DNA of 64,000 nt from Clostridia bacterium (GTDB taxonomy: Bacteria > Bacillota > Clostridia > Oscillospirales > Butyricicoccaceae): positions 36,680-100,679 of the forward strand of contig JAQXOO010000023.1 in NCBI GenBank assembly GCA_029099685.1, written 5' to 3'. Both the position numbers and the translations under genes were made by a program. Every line of letters begins with the position of its first letter. The stretch's first letter is position 1. Below the pieces are notes generated by a model. That model saw only the letters and a list, made by a program, of their open reading frames with translations, did not search any database and was not told where the DNA came from. Below are positions 35,097 to 43,696 of the stretch, piece by piece.

Positions 35097-35647
35097 ACAG
35101 TCTCCTCCCTGGTGACGGTAGTAACCATTGTGTGGCCGTAGGTGTACTGCTTTACCACGCGGTATGGGGCGCAGACCGGCTCCAAAGCATCCGCAACAGC
35201 ACTTTCACAAACAATTATACCACCCTCCGCTAAAATGTCAATTCGACAAATATCCGCAAGGGCACGGTTGAGCAGCTCTCCGCCGTAAGGAGGATCCAAA
35301 AAGATCAAGTGGTAGCTGTTTTTTCTTTGCCGCTGAAGAAACTGGAACGAATCCCCTTTCACCAGCTGGCATCTTTTCTCAAACCCGCAATTTTTGATAT
35401 TTGCCTCAATGGCTTTTTGCGCGCTGCGGTCCCCGTCCACGATGACACAGCTTTCGGCGCCCCTGGAAACCGCTTCCAGTCCCAGCTGGCCGCTGCCGCC
35501 AAAAAGGTCCAGCACGCGGCGTCCTTCAATATCCCATTGGATGATGTTGAACACAGATTCTTTTACCCGGTCTGTGGTGGGTCTGGTATGCAGACCCTCC
35601 GGCGTCTGGAGACGCTTTCCCCGGGCTGTTCCCGTGATGATCCTCAT
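35093..35647 (-). CDS. rsmD: 16S rRNA (guanine-N2-)-methyltransferase RsmD
   Basis: 184 aa. N-terminal MRIITGTARGKRL and RPTTDRVKESVFNI are family hallmarks; the SAM site is LDLFGGSGQLGLEAVSRGA and the catalytic motif is DPPY (LIFLDPPYGG). It methylates G966 of 16S rRNA. Overlaps the uvrC stop by 4 bases and coaD by 4. Confidence 0.95.
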   Translation of the reverse strand: MRIITGTARGKRLQTPEGLHTRPTTDRVKESVFNIIQWDIEGRRVLDLFGGSGQLGLEAVSRGAESCVIVDGDRSAQKAIEANIKNCGFEKRCQLVKGDSFQFLQRQRKNSYHLIFLDPPYGGELLNRALADICRIDILAEGGIIVCESAVADALEPVCAPYRVVKQYTYGHTMVTTVTREETV

Positions 35648-37467
35648 GTTTTCTTCTCCTTGAAATGGTCATAGACCGCCTGTGCCGCAGCCTTCGGCAG
35701 CACGGCGGATAGTTCCGGCAGATCCGCTTCCATGACGGCGCGCACCGTGCCGAAGTGCTTCAGCAGGGCTTTTTCCCTGGCGGGGCCGATTCCGGGGATG
35801 CCGTCCAGCGCAGAGCGCTTCATCCGTTTGCTTCGCCTGTCCCTGTGGAACTCAATGGCATACCGGTGGGTCTCCTCCTGAATGCGGCCAATAAGCGCAA
35901 ATACAGCCGGAGTGGCCGAAATGCCGAATTCCTGTCCCTCCGCTGTGACCAGTGCCCGGGTCCGGTGGTGGTCGTCCTTGACCATGCCGAACAACGGGAT
36001 GTGCACGCCCCGCTGCTGCAGCTGCTCCAGCGCAACGGACGCCTGTCCCGCGCCGCCGTCTATCAGAAACAGGTCCGGCAGCGGCAAAAAGTGCTCCTCC
36101 CCCGCCAGCGCACGGTCCAAGCGCCTGCCCAATACCTCGGCCATGGCGCCGTAGTCATCTCCGCCCACGGCAGTCTTGATCTTGTATTTTTTATACGCGC
36201 TTTTCAGCGGTTTGCCGTTCTGAAACACCGTCATGGACGCCACTGGATCCGAACCTGCGGTATTGGAGATATCATAGGCCTCCATCCGCACCGGCGGCTC
36301 GTTCAGTCCCAGCATATCCTGCAAAAGCTGCAGCGTTTTTCCGGTGCGCTGCTCCGCATCCTCAGCCTCAGCCAGTTCCAGCGCCGCGTTGTCCAGGGCC
36401 AGCTGCACTTCTCTTCTCTTTTCTCCCCGTTGGGGCAGATGAACGGTACACTTTCCGCCTCGCAGGTCGCTGAGATACTCCTCCACCGCCTGCTTGTCCT
36501 CGATCTCGTGAGACAGGCAGACCGTTTTGGGCGCCCAGCCCAGAGCGGTATAATACTGCTGCAAGAAGCTTTCCAGAGAATCCGCGGCGTCCCCCTCATC
36601 CAGTCCGTCCAGCAGGACTCTGGAGCGGTCCACCAGGACCCCGCCGCGGTAAGACAGCCTGACGATACACGCGCGGCTGCCCCGCACGGCAAAGCCCAGC
36701 GCGTCGGTATCCGCGCCTCCTGTGACCACGGCGATGCGGGCTTGCCCCAGCCGCTGAATGGCGCGGATGCGGTCCCGGCAGACGGCCGCCTGCTCAAACT
36801 GCAGGCTCTCTGCCGCCTGCTCCATCTGCTGCTGCAGAGCTTGTTCCAGCTGCCCGCCTTTTCCTTCCAGCACTTGAACGCACTGGCGTATGATCTCCTG
36901 ATATGCTTCCGGGGACACTGCTCCGGTACAAACGCCGCAGCATTTTTTCATATCCAACTGCAGGCAGGGCCGTTCCTTGCCGATATCCCGTGGAAACTTG
37001 CGGCTGCAGGTGGGCAATGCAAACGTCTCGCTCAGCAAGCGGATGGCCATATTGGCCGTCCCTCGTCCCCCATAGGGTCCAAAGTACTGGGCTCCGTCCT
37101 TTTCCCGCCGCCCGGCCACCGAAAGCTGGGGATAGGGCTCCCGGCTGATGCGGACAAAGGGATAGCCCTTGTCATCCTTCAGCAAGATGTTGTACTTTGG
37201 TTTGTATTTTTTGATCAGTGTATTTTCCAGCAGCAGGGCGTCCAGCTCCGATGAAGCGAAAATCGTCTCAAAATGGTCGATATTGGCAACCATGCGCCGT
37301 GTCTTGAGCGTATGGGCCGCCAGGTCAGCAAAATACTGGCTGACCCTGTTGCGCAGGGATTTGGCTTTGCCCACGTAAATGACGGTACCGTCCTTATTAT
37401 GCATCAAATAGACGCCCGGCAGCTGCGGCAGACGGTGCGCCTTTTCCTTTAATTCATCAAATATCAC
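35644..37467 (-). CDS. uvrC: Excinuclease ABC subunit C
   Basis: 607 aa. An N-terminal GIY-YIG nuclease (GVYLMHNKDGTVIYVGKAKS), a central Cys cluster (CLQLDMKKCCGVCTG), a UVR motif (ESLQFEQAAVCRDRIRAI), an RNase H-like C-terminal nuclease (YDISNTAGSDPVASM and LFLIDGGAGQASVA) and two helix-hairpin-helix motifs (LDGIPGIGPAREKALLKHFG). Makes both incisions in nucleotide excision repair. uvrA and uvrB are not here. Confidence 0.97.
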   Translation of the reverse strand: MIFDELKEKAHRLPQLPGVYLMHNKDGTVIYVGKAKSLRNRVSQYFADLAAHTLKTRRMVANIDHFETIFASSELDALLLENTLIKKYKPKYNILLKDDKGYPFVRISREPYPQLSVAGRREKDGAQYFGPYGGRGTANMAIRLLSETFALPTCSRKFPRDIGKERPCLQLDMKKCCGVCTGAVSPEAYQEIIRQCVQVLEGKGGQLEQALQQQMEQAAESLQFEQAAVCRDRIRAIQRLGQARIAVVTGGADTDALGFAVRGSRACIVRLSYRGGVLVDRSRVLLDGLDEGDAADSLESFLQQYYTALGWAPKTVCLSHEIEDKQAVEEYLSDLRGGKCTVHLPQRGEKRREVQLALDNAALELAEAEDAEQRTGKTLQLLQDMLGLNEPPVRMEAYDISNTAGSDPVASMTVFQNGKPLKSAYKKYKIKTAVGGDDYGAMAEVLGRRLDRALAGEEHFLPLPDLFLIDGGAGQASVALEQLQQRGVHIPLFGMVKDDHHRTRALVTAEGQEFGISATPAVFALIGRIQEETHRYAIEFHRDRRSKRMKRSALDGIPGIGPAREKALLKHFGTVRAVMEADLPELSAVLPKAAAQAVYDHFKEKKT

Positions 37468-37489
37468 CGGCAGCCCTCCTTCTGATAGT

Positions 37490-37518
37490 AAAAATGCGCC
37501 CCGGTAAAGGGCGCATTT
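37490..37518 (-). terminator. Terminator of the HPr-like gene
   Basis: 10-bp stem (37492-37501 with 37509-37518) followed by TTTTTAC on the minus strand. Confidence 0.75.
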
Positions 37519-37540
37519 ATGTACGAAAATCGCTTGTCGG

Positions 37541-37804
37541 TTATTCGCCGAAATTGCTTTCGATCAAGGAACACAGGGCGTTGACAGCCTCTTCCTCGTC
37601 AGGGCCTTCAGCAGAAATCACAATGTTGCTGCCCTTGGTGATGCCGAGAGACAGAACGCCCAGGAGACTTTTGGCGTTGACCTTGCGCTCAGCCTTTTCC
37701 ACCATCATCGTGCTGCGGAATTCGTTGGCCTTCTGGATAAAGAACGTGGCAGGTCTGGCATACAGTCCAACCTGATTGGTAACGGTGATTTCCTTCGAAT
37801 ACAT
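37541..37804 (-). CDS. HPr-family protein with Tyr at the catalytic His15 position
   Basis: 87 aa from ATG 37804 with GAGG upstream. The HPr fold is clear along its full length. The active-site loop reads GLYARPATFF: residue 15, phosphorylated His in HPr, is Tyr, while Arg17 is kept. The regulatory Ser46 is kept in AKSLLGVLSLGI. It therefore cannot carry phosphate from Enzyme I to sugar permeases in the usual way. It resembles Bacillus Crh, which lacks His15 but acts with CcpA in its Ser46-phosphorylated form. It is monocistronic, with its own promoter and terminator. No ptsI adjoins it. Confidence 0.9.
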   Translation of the reverse strand: MYSKEITVTNQVGLYARPATFFIQKANEFRSTMMVEKAERKVNAKSLLGVLSLGITKGSNIVISAEGPDEEEAVNALCSLIESNFGE

Positions 37805-37841
37805 AAAGCATCCTCGCTTCCCATAATTCATTGATATAAGT

Positions 37842-37870
37842 ATCATAACAGAATCTGTCGGAAATGGCAA
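37842..37870 (-). promoter_or_regulatory. Sigma-A-type promoter of the HPr-like gene
   Basis: Minus strand -35 TTGCCA (37865-37870), 17-base spacer, -10 TATGAT (37842-37847). Confidence 0.6.
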
Positions 37871-37978
37871 CGATTATTTTTTGTCAAAGTGAACAAAACA
37901 AGACAAAAACAAAAGGGATTCCATGCGGAAAAAACAGCATTTTCACAAAAAAACTTTACATTTTAAAGGCACGGCTAC

Positions 37979-40354
37979 TCATTTGCGCAGCGTGGCGATG
38001 GTCACGCCGTCCTCCCCTTCTCCGTAGACGCCCAGGCGGAAGCTTTTGACCTGCGGATTCTTCTTCAGACTGGCCTGGACACGCTGGCGCAGGACGCCGG
38101 TGCCCTTTCCGTGGATGATCCGCACGGTCTCCATATGCAGGCGAATGGCATTGTCGATATAGCGTTCCAGCTCCATGATGGCCTCATCCCCGCTCTGTCC
38201 CCGCAGATCCAACTCTGTGGCAAAGCTGCTGGGCGCGGCAAGGCGGACGCCGCCGCCTTTCAGCTTCTCGTCCTTCTTTTTCGGCATATCCTCCATCAGC
38301 TGCAGCTCAGAGGGCTGCACCTGGATCTTCAGAATACCGGCCTGGACCTTGACCTTCTCTCCGGGCTTGGGCGTTTCCAAAACAGTTCCCATGGTGCGCG
38401 TGGCCACGATCTCCACGCTGTCGCCCGCCTTCAGCGGCCGGGGCAGCGGCATGGCCTTGCGCTCCGCCCGCTGGGCCGCGTTCTGCTTCTCGGCTTCAGA
38501 CAGGGTGCCCCGGAAGATGGCCCGGGCAGCGGCCAGATTGGCATCCTTGCCGTCGGCGGCTTCCTGCTTGAGGCGCTTTGCTTCCTCCAGCACCATTTCG
38601 CTGGCGGCCCGGGCGTTGTCTATGATCTCCTTGGCTTTCAGCTTGGCGTCCATCACCAGCTTTTCCCGCTCGGCCTCCAGGGTGGACAGGCGTTCCTGGG
38701 CTTTTTTATTGGCGGCCTCTGCGTCCCGTTTCTGCTGCTCCGCCTGGGCGACCTTGCCTTCCAGCGCCTGGCGCTTTTCCTCCAGACGGGTGATGACCGT
38801 TTCAAACCGCTTGTCTTCGGTGGCGATCAGGCCGGAGGCCGTTTCGATGATGCCCGCGTCCAGTCCCAGCCTCTGGGAAATAGCGAAGGCGTTGGATTTT
38901 CCGGGTACGCCGAAAATCAAACGGTAAGTGGGGCGGAGGGTCTGCACGTCAAACTCGCAGGAGGCGTTTTCCACCCCCGGCGTTTCCAGAGCAAACACCT
39001 TCAGCTCCGCATAGTGGGTAGTGGCTGCAATGGTGCAGCCACGGCGGCGCAGCTCCTGGATAATGGCCCGGGCCAGCGCCGCGCCCTCCACCGGGTCGGT
39101 GCCTGCGCCAAGCTCGTCCAACAGGACAAGCGTGCTGCCGCCCGCCACCTCCAAAATGTCCACGATGGTGCGCATATGGCTGGAAAAAGTGGACAGTGAC
39201 TGTTCTATGCTCTGTTCATCGCCGATATCAGCCAGAATATGCTCAAAAATGACCACCTGGCTGCCGTCGGCAGCGGGGATCTGCAAGCCACACTGGGCCA
39301 TGGCGGTGAGCAGTCCGAGGGACTTGATACCCACTGTCTTGCCGCCGGTGTTGGGGCCGGTGATGATGACGGTGTCCACATCTCCGCCGATGGTAAAGGT
39401 CACCGGCACGGCTGTGTCGCGGTTGAGCAGCGGATGCCGGGCCCGCAGGATCTCTGTCCGGCCCTTTTCCAGCAGTCTGGGACGCATACCCCTCATTTTA
39501 TAGCCCAGCTTGCCCCTGGCAAAGATGAAATCCAGGCGGCACAGCAGCTCATAGTCCCGGCGAATGGAGCCTGCAAACTGGGCGGTATCGGCAGAAAGCT
39601 CCGCCAAAATGCGCTCGATCTCGGCTTTTTCCTTGCCGGTCAGGATGCGGATGTTGTTGTTCAGCTCCACTACAGCCGCAGGCTCGATAAACAGGGTCGC
39701 GCCGCTGGAGCTGGTATCATGGACCATTCCGGGGAAGGTTCCGCGGTATTCGGCCTTTACCGGCACCACAAAACGGCCGTTTCGCTGGGTGACGATATTA
39801 TCCTGCAGCGCCTTGGAATTGCCGGAGGTGATCTTGGACAGCACATCCCGGATCTTTGAGGACGCCGCCCGGATCTGGCGGCGAATCTGATACAGCTCGC
39901 TGCTGGCGTGATCGCTGATCTCCTCTTCCGAAACGATGGCATTTTCGATCTTGTCTTCCAGAAACTTATTACCGGAAAGCATGGAGAAATAGCTGTCCAA
40001 AGAGGTCTGCTGCTGGTCGCGGCGCTCCTCCCGATAGGCTTTGGTCAGCCGGGCCGCCCGGAGCAGCGCTCCCACCGCCAGCAGTTCCACGGGATTGAGA
40101 AAGCCGCCTTTTTCAGCGCGTTCCAGGGCGTTGGAGATGTCTTTTACCCCCGAAAACGCCGGGCTGCCCTGCAGTCCGATGAGGCGGGAGGCGTCCTCGG
40201 TCTCCTGCTGCAGCTTTTCACATTGGGTCAAAGAAGTCTCGGGCCGAAGCTGCCGGCACAGTTCCTTTGCCGGGGGCGTGGCCGCTTCCGCCGCCAACAG
40301 CTCTAAAATTTTGGGCAGTTCGATGGTGGCCAGCGATTTTTCCTGTAAGGTCAT
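37979..40354 (-). CDS. mutS2: Endonuclease MutS2
   Basis: 791 aa. A MutS-core (levers and clamp) without mismatch domain I, an ABC-ATPase with ITGPNTGGKTVGIK, VLLDELGAGTDPVEGA and STFSSHMRTI, a long coiled coil (about 515-620, rich in Glu/Ala/Lys), a KOW-like segment, and a C-terminal Smr nuclease domain with LDLRGQSGDEAI and HGKGTGVLR. MutS2 limits recombination and in some Firmicutes rescues collided ribosomes. The stop is 3' of a T-rich gap. Starts 2 bases after recO. Confidence 0.97.
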   Translation of the reverse strand: MTLQEKSLATIELPKILELLAAEAATPPAKELCRQLRPETSLTQCEKLQQETEDASRLIGLQGSPAFSGVKDISNALERAEKGGFLNPVELLAVGALLRAARLTKAYREERRDQQQTSLDSYFSMLSGNKFLEDKIENAIVSEEEISDHASSELYQIRRQIRAASSKIRDVLSKITSGNSKALQDNIVTQRNGRFVVPVKAEYRGTFPGMVHDTSSSGATLFIEPAAVVELNNNIRILTGKEKAEIERILAELSADTAQFAGSIRRDYELLCRLDFIFARGKLGYKMRGMRPRLLEKGRTEILRARHPLLNRDTAVPVTFTIGGDVDTVIITGPNTGGKTVGIKSLGLLTAMAQCGLQIPAADGSQVVIFEHILADIGDEQSIEQSLSTFSSHMRTIVDILEVAGGSTLVLLDELGAGTDPVEGAALARAIIQELRRRGCTIAATTHYAELKVFALETPGVENASCEFDVQTLRPTYRLIFGVPGKSNAFAISQRLGLDAGIIETASGLIATEDKRFETVITRLEEKRQALEGKVAQAEQQKRDAEAANKKAQERLSTLEAEREKLVMDAKLKAKEIIDNARAASEMVLEEAKRLKQEAADGKDANLAAARAIFRGTLSEAEKQNAAQRAERKAMPLPRPLKAGDSVEIVATRTMGTVLETPKPGEKVKVQAGILKIQVQPSELQLMEDMPKKKDEKLKGGGVRLAAPSSFATELDLRGQSGDEAIMELERYIDNAIRLHMETVRIIHGKGTGVLRQRVQASLKKNPQVKSFRLGVYGEGEDGVTIATLRK

Positions 40355-40356
40355 GG

Positions 40357-41106
40357 TTATTCACCTACACTTTTATAAAAATCCAAAGTGCGAAAGCCCC
40401 GCTCCATACAAGCAAGGAGATAAGCTTCGCAAAAGGCACCGAGCCGTCGGAGGTCCTCCTCCGGCAGCTGGAAGGAAAAAATCTTTTTCAAATCGCAGGA
40501 AAGGATGTATCTTGCGGCCTCTAGTGCCCCGGCGGTAAGAGGCATCTGCCTGCCGGTCCCGCCGGGAAGGACGCAGCCCTGGCAGCGGACAGTACCTGCC
40601 TCCAGCATGGCCACAGGCCGGACCGGATGCAGGCTGCCGCAAACCACGCAGGCGCTCAGATCGGGAGCGTAGCCCGCCAGCAGCATATACCGCAGCTCAA
40701 AAGCCGCCTTTACAACCGTATGGGAACACAGGCCGTTGGACAGCGCGTACAGGCTGTTCAGCGCCAGACGCTGGATGTCCGTCTCCGCCGGGGAGTCCTC
40801 CGCCTCGGTGCCCAGCACTTCCGCCAGATAGGAGGCCAGCGCCAGCCTGGTCAGGTCAGCCTGCAGTCCCGGAAACTGCTGCAGCACCTCGGCTTCCTGA
40901 AGCACGATACGGCCCTTTTGCTCATAGATAGTCATCTGAGAAAGGGTGAACAGCTGGGCAGCCGCTTTCAGCCGGCTGCCCTTTCGCCGCACGCCCCGTG
41001 CCTTCACCGTCAGGCAGCCGCGGGTATCGGTCAGGACAGTCAGGATCTGATCCGCTTCTTTATAGTCCACGCTTCGGATGGTCAAGCCGCGCACCGTCTG
41101 ATACAT
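40357..41106 (-). CDS. recO: DNA repair protein RecO
   Basis: 249 aa from ATG 41106, with GAGGAG 6 bases upstream. An N-terminal OB fold (TVRGLTIRSVDYKEADQIL) is followed by a helical part and a zinc site (CVVCGSLHPV...CQGC). RecO loads RecA on SSB-coated DNA with RecR. Its start overlaps the small yqzL-like gene by 47 bases. Confidence 0.93.
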   Translation of the reverse strand: MYQTVRGLTIRSVDYKEADQILTVLTDTRGCLTVKARGVRRKGSRLKAAAQLFTLSQMTIYEQKGRIVLQEAEVLQQFPGLQADLTRLALASYLAEVLGTEAEDSPAETDIQRLALNSLYALSNGLCSHTVVKAAFELRYMLLAGYAPDLSACVVCGSLHPVRPVAMLEAGTVRCQGCVLPGGTGRQMPLTAGALEAARYILSCDLKKIFSFQLPEEDLRRLGAFCEAYLLACMERGFRTLDFYKSVGE

Positions 41107-41194
41107 CCCGTTCTCCTCGTTTACATCTTGCGTAGTAACAATAGGCCTGGGGCAGGCCGGTCTTTTCAAACAGCTCCCATCTGGGGTCCTTCAT
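41060..41194 (-). CDS. yqzL: YqzL-like small protein (44 aa)
   Basis: A 44-codon frame, ATG 41194 to TAA 41060, with AGGTGAGG upstream. The N-terminus reads MKDPRWELFEKTGLPQAYCY, matching the pattern of YqzL (short Trp-Phe-Glu-Thr-Gly-Ala-Tyr motif) found between era and recO in Firmicutes. The C-terminal 20 residues overlap recO in another frame. Function unknown. Confidence 0.7.
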   Translation of the reverse strand: MKDPRWELFEKTGLPQAYCYYARCKRGERDVSDGARLDHPKRGL

Positions 41195-41263
41195 GGCACT
41201 CACCTCACCTTTAGGATAGGTGAAAAAAGTCCGAATAGCCCCGGGAGTTTTTGCCGTGAGGGT

Positions 41264-42154
41264 TTATCCTTCTTCTGAATATCCGAAATTGCGGATCTGG
41301 GCCGGATGGTTGCGCCAGTCCTCCTTGATCTTCACCCACAGCTGTAAAAACACCTTGCAGCCCAGCAGGTCCTCGATCTCAGGCCGTGCTTCAGCGCCCA
41401 CCTTTTTCAGCATGGCTCCGTTTTTCCCGATGATGATGCCCTTGTGGGTCTTGCGCTCGCAGTAAATGACGGCGGAAATATGTTCCACGCCGTTTTCTTC
41501 CTTCATCAGTTCGATCTCTACCGCTACGCCGTGGGGCACTTCCTTATCCAGATTGAGCAGCAGCTTTTCCCGGATGATCTCAGCGATCAGCTGACGCTCG
41601 GGCTGGTCGGACACCATGCCGTCGGGAAACAGCTGCGGAGATTCAAAGCACATTTTCTGCAGTTCTTCCACCAGGATGTCCAGGCCATCGCCGGTCCTGG
41701 CGCTGACAGGGACCACAGCCTCGAACTGATGGGCCTGGGTATAGGCGGCGATCACGGCCAGCAGGGTCTCCTTTTCCACCGTATCGATCTTGTTGATGAC
41801 CAGCACTGCGGGCAAGTCGTATTCCTTGATCTTGTCCAGCAGCATCTGCTCCGGAATACCGATGCGTGCCACCGGCTCCACCAACAGCAATGCAGTGTCC
41901 ACGTCCGTCACAGTATCGGTGATGACCTTCACCATATAATCGCCCAGCCGGGTCTTTGGCTTGTGCAGGCCGGGGGTATCCAAAAAGATCATCTGGCAAT
42001 CGTCCCTGTTGAGAACGCCGGTGATCCGGGTGCGGGTCGTCTGGGGCTTATCCGAAACGATGGCCACCTTGCTGCCGCACAGGGCGTTGGTCAGGGTGGA
42101 CTTTCCCACGTTGGGACGGCCCACTACCGAAAAAATACCGGTTTTCGTGATCAT
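41264..42154 (-). CDS. era: GTPase Era
   Basis: 296 aa. G1 GRPNVGKSTL, G3 DTPGLHKPK, G4 NKIDTVEK and a C-terminal KH domain (with IIIGKNGAMLKKVGAEAR). Era binds the 3' end of 16S rRNA and aids 30S maturation. The gene follows ybeY directly; the usual dgkA and cdd genes are missing between them. The start has ATG with AGGATG upstream. Confidence 0.97.
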   Translation of the reverse strand: MITKTGIFSVVGRPNVGKSTLTNALCGSKVAIVSDKPQTTRTRITGVLNRDDCQMIFLDTPGLHKPKTRLGDYMVKVITDTVTDVDTALLLVEPVARIGIPEQMLLDKIKEYDLPAVLVINKIDTVEKETLLAVIAAYTQAHQFEAVVPVSARTGDGLDILVEELQKMCFESPQLFPDGMVSDQPERQLIAEIIREKLLLNLDKEVPHGVAVEIELMKEENGVEHISAVIYCERKTHKGIIIGKNGAMLKKVGAEARPEIEDLLGCKVFLQLWVKIKEDWRNHPAQIRNFGYSEEG

Positions 42155-42211
42155 ATTTGTTTTTCATCCTTTCATCACAGGCGCTCTTGGCCCTACCGTC
42201 TTTGCGGGTGC

Positions 42212-42706
42212 TTATTCGCCCGCCCGGCTCAGCCCCAGCACAGACAGGATCTCCTCTTCCTTTTGCCGCATGGCGGCCTTTTCCGGGCCTTCGTCCACAT
42301 GGTCATAGCCCAGCAGATGCAGCATACTGTGGACCGTCAGATAGGCGCATTCCCGTGCCAGGCCGTGACCGTATTCCCGCGCCTGCTCCCGGGCGCGTTC
42401 CGCTGAAATGATCATATCGCCCAAAGGCACGCACCGCGCCGCCGGATCCATCAGCGTTCCCATGTCCTCCGCTGGAACGCCGCGATAAAAATCATTCAAA
42501 GGAAAGGACAGCACATCCGTGGCCCTGTCCAGCTTGCGGTACTCGTTATTATAGGCTCTGATGCCCGCGTCATCGGTAATGGTCACCGTTACCTGGCCGT
42601 CAAAGGGGTAATCAAACCGGGCATAAGCAGCCTTCGCCGCCAGGCGGATCAGCCTGGCGGTGCCGTCTTCCGTCATACCGCACAGTTCAACCCTTAGTTT
42701 TGCCAT
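42212..42706 (-). CDS. ybeY: Endoribonuclease YbeY
   Basis: 164 aa from ATG 42706 with AAGAGGAAG upstream. The zinc motif H-x3-H-x5-H is in TVHSMLHLLGYDHVDE, and NNEYRKLDRATDVLSFPL is the other family block. Single-strand-specific RNase for 16S 3'-end processing and 70S quality control. Overlaps phoH by 20 bases. Confidence 0.95.
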   Translation of the reverse strand: MAKLRVELCGMTEDGTARLIRLAAKAAYARFDYPFDGQVTVTITDDAGIRAYNNEYRKLDRATDVLSFPLNDFYRGVPAEDMGTLMDPAARCVPLGDMIISAERAREQAREYGHGLARECAYLTVHSMLHLLGYDHVDEGPEKAAMRQKEEEILSVLGLSRAGE

Positions 42707-43685
42707 GATTCTTCCTCTTTTCCTTATTTTCACGTTTCTGGTCATAGTCCTCATAGGCTTTGATGATACGGCTGACCAGTTCGTGCCGCACCACATCCTT
42801 GTGGTCCAGCGTGCAGACACCGATCCCTTCGATATTCCCGATGATCTGGACCGCTTCCTTCAGGCCGCTTCGTTTGCCGTCGGGCAGGTCCACCTGGGTG
42901 ATGTCGCCGGTGATGACCGCCCGGGAGCCGAACCCGATGCGGGTCAAAAACATTTTCATCTGCTCGGGCGTGGTGTTCTGCGCCTCGTCCAGAATGATAA
43001 AGGCGTCATCCAGAGTGCGTCCCCGCATATAGGCCAGGGGCGCCACCTCGATGTTTCCACGCTCCAGATAGCGCTGATACGCCTCCGGCCCCAGCATATC
43101 GAACAGGGCGTCATACAGGGGACGCAGATAAGGGTCCACCTTGTTCTGCAGATCGCCGGGCAAAAAGCCCAGCTTTTCGCCGGCCTCCACCGCCGGACGG
43201 GTCAGAATGATGCGGTTGATGGTCTTTTCTCGGAACGCAGCCACGGCGCAGGCCACTGCCAGATAGGTCTTTCCGGTGCCGGCCGGGCCGATGCCCAGCG
43301 TGACGATGTTCTTCTGGATGGCTTCCACATACTTTTGCTGGCCGACGGTCTTTGCCTTCACCGGCCGGCCTTTGGTGGTGACACAGATCACATCCTTGCC
43401 CATCTGGGCGATTTTATCCTGCTGTCCGTCCCGCACCAGCGAGATCACATAATTGACATTCTGCTGGCTGATCTGCTCACCCCGGACAGCCAGCTGCAGC
43501 AGAGCCTCCACCGCCGCTTTCGCGCGGAGAACGGCTTCCGCCTCGCCGCAGATCTTCAGTTCCGTGTCGCGGCAGACGATGTTGACCCCGTACTCCCGCT
43601 CCAAAAGCTTGATATTTTCGTCCAGGGAGCCGAACAGATTGACCATATGCTCTATCCGTTCCACATTGATGATTTGTTCCGTCAT
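42687..43685 (-). CDS. phoH: PhoH-family ATPase (PhoH-like)
   Basis: 332 aa. An N-terminal KH-like region (to about 100) precedes the P-loop GIGPAGTGKTYLAVA and Walker B AFIILDEAQNTTPEQMKMFL. PhoH-like proteins are RNA-associated NTPases placed before ybeY in most Firmicutes, where they are thought to act in rRNA processing. Starts 11 bases after yqfD. Confidence 0.94.
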   Translation of the reverse strand: MTEQIINVERIEHMVNLFGSLDENIKLLEREYGVNIVCRDTELKICGEAEAVLRAKAAVEALLQLAVRGEQISQQNVNYVISLVRDGQQDKIAQMGKDVICVTTKGRPVKAKTVGQQKYVEAIQKNIVTLGIGPAGTGKTYLAVACAVAAFREKTINRIILTRPAVEAGEKLGFLPGDLQNKVDPYLRPLYDALFDMLGPEAYQRYLERGNIEVAPLAYMRGRTLDDAFIILDEAQNTTPEQMKMFLTRIGFGSRAVITGDITQVDLPDGKRSGLKEAVQIIGNIEGIGVCTLDHKDVVRHELVSRIIKAYEDYDQKRENKEKRKNHGKTKG

Positions 43686-43696
43686 AGCGTTTTCTC

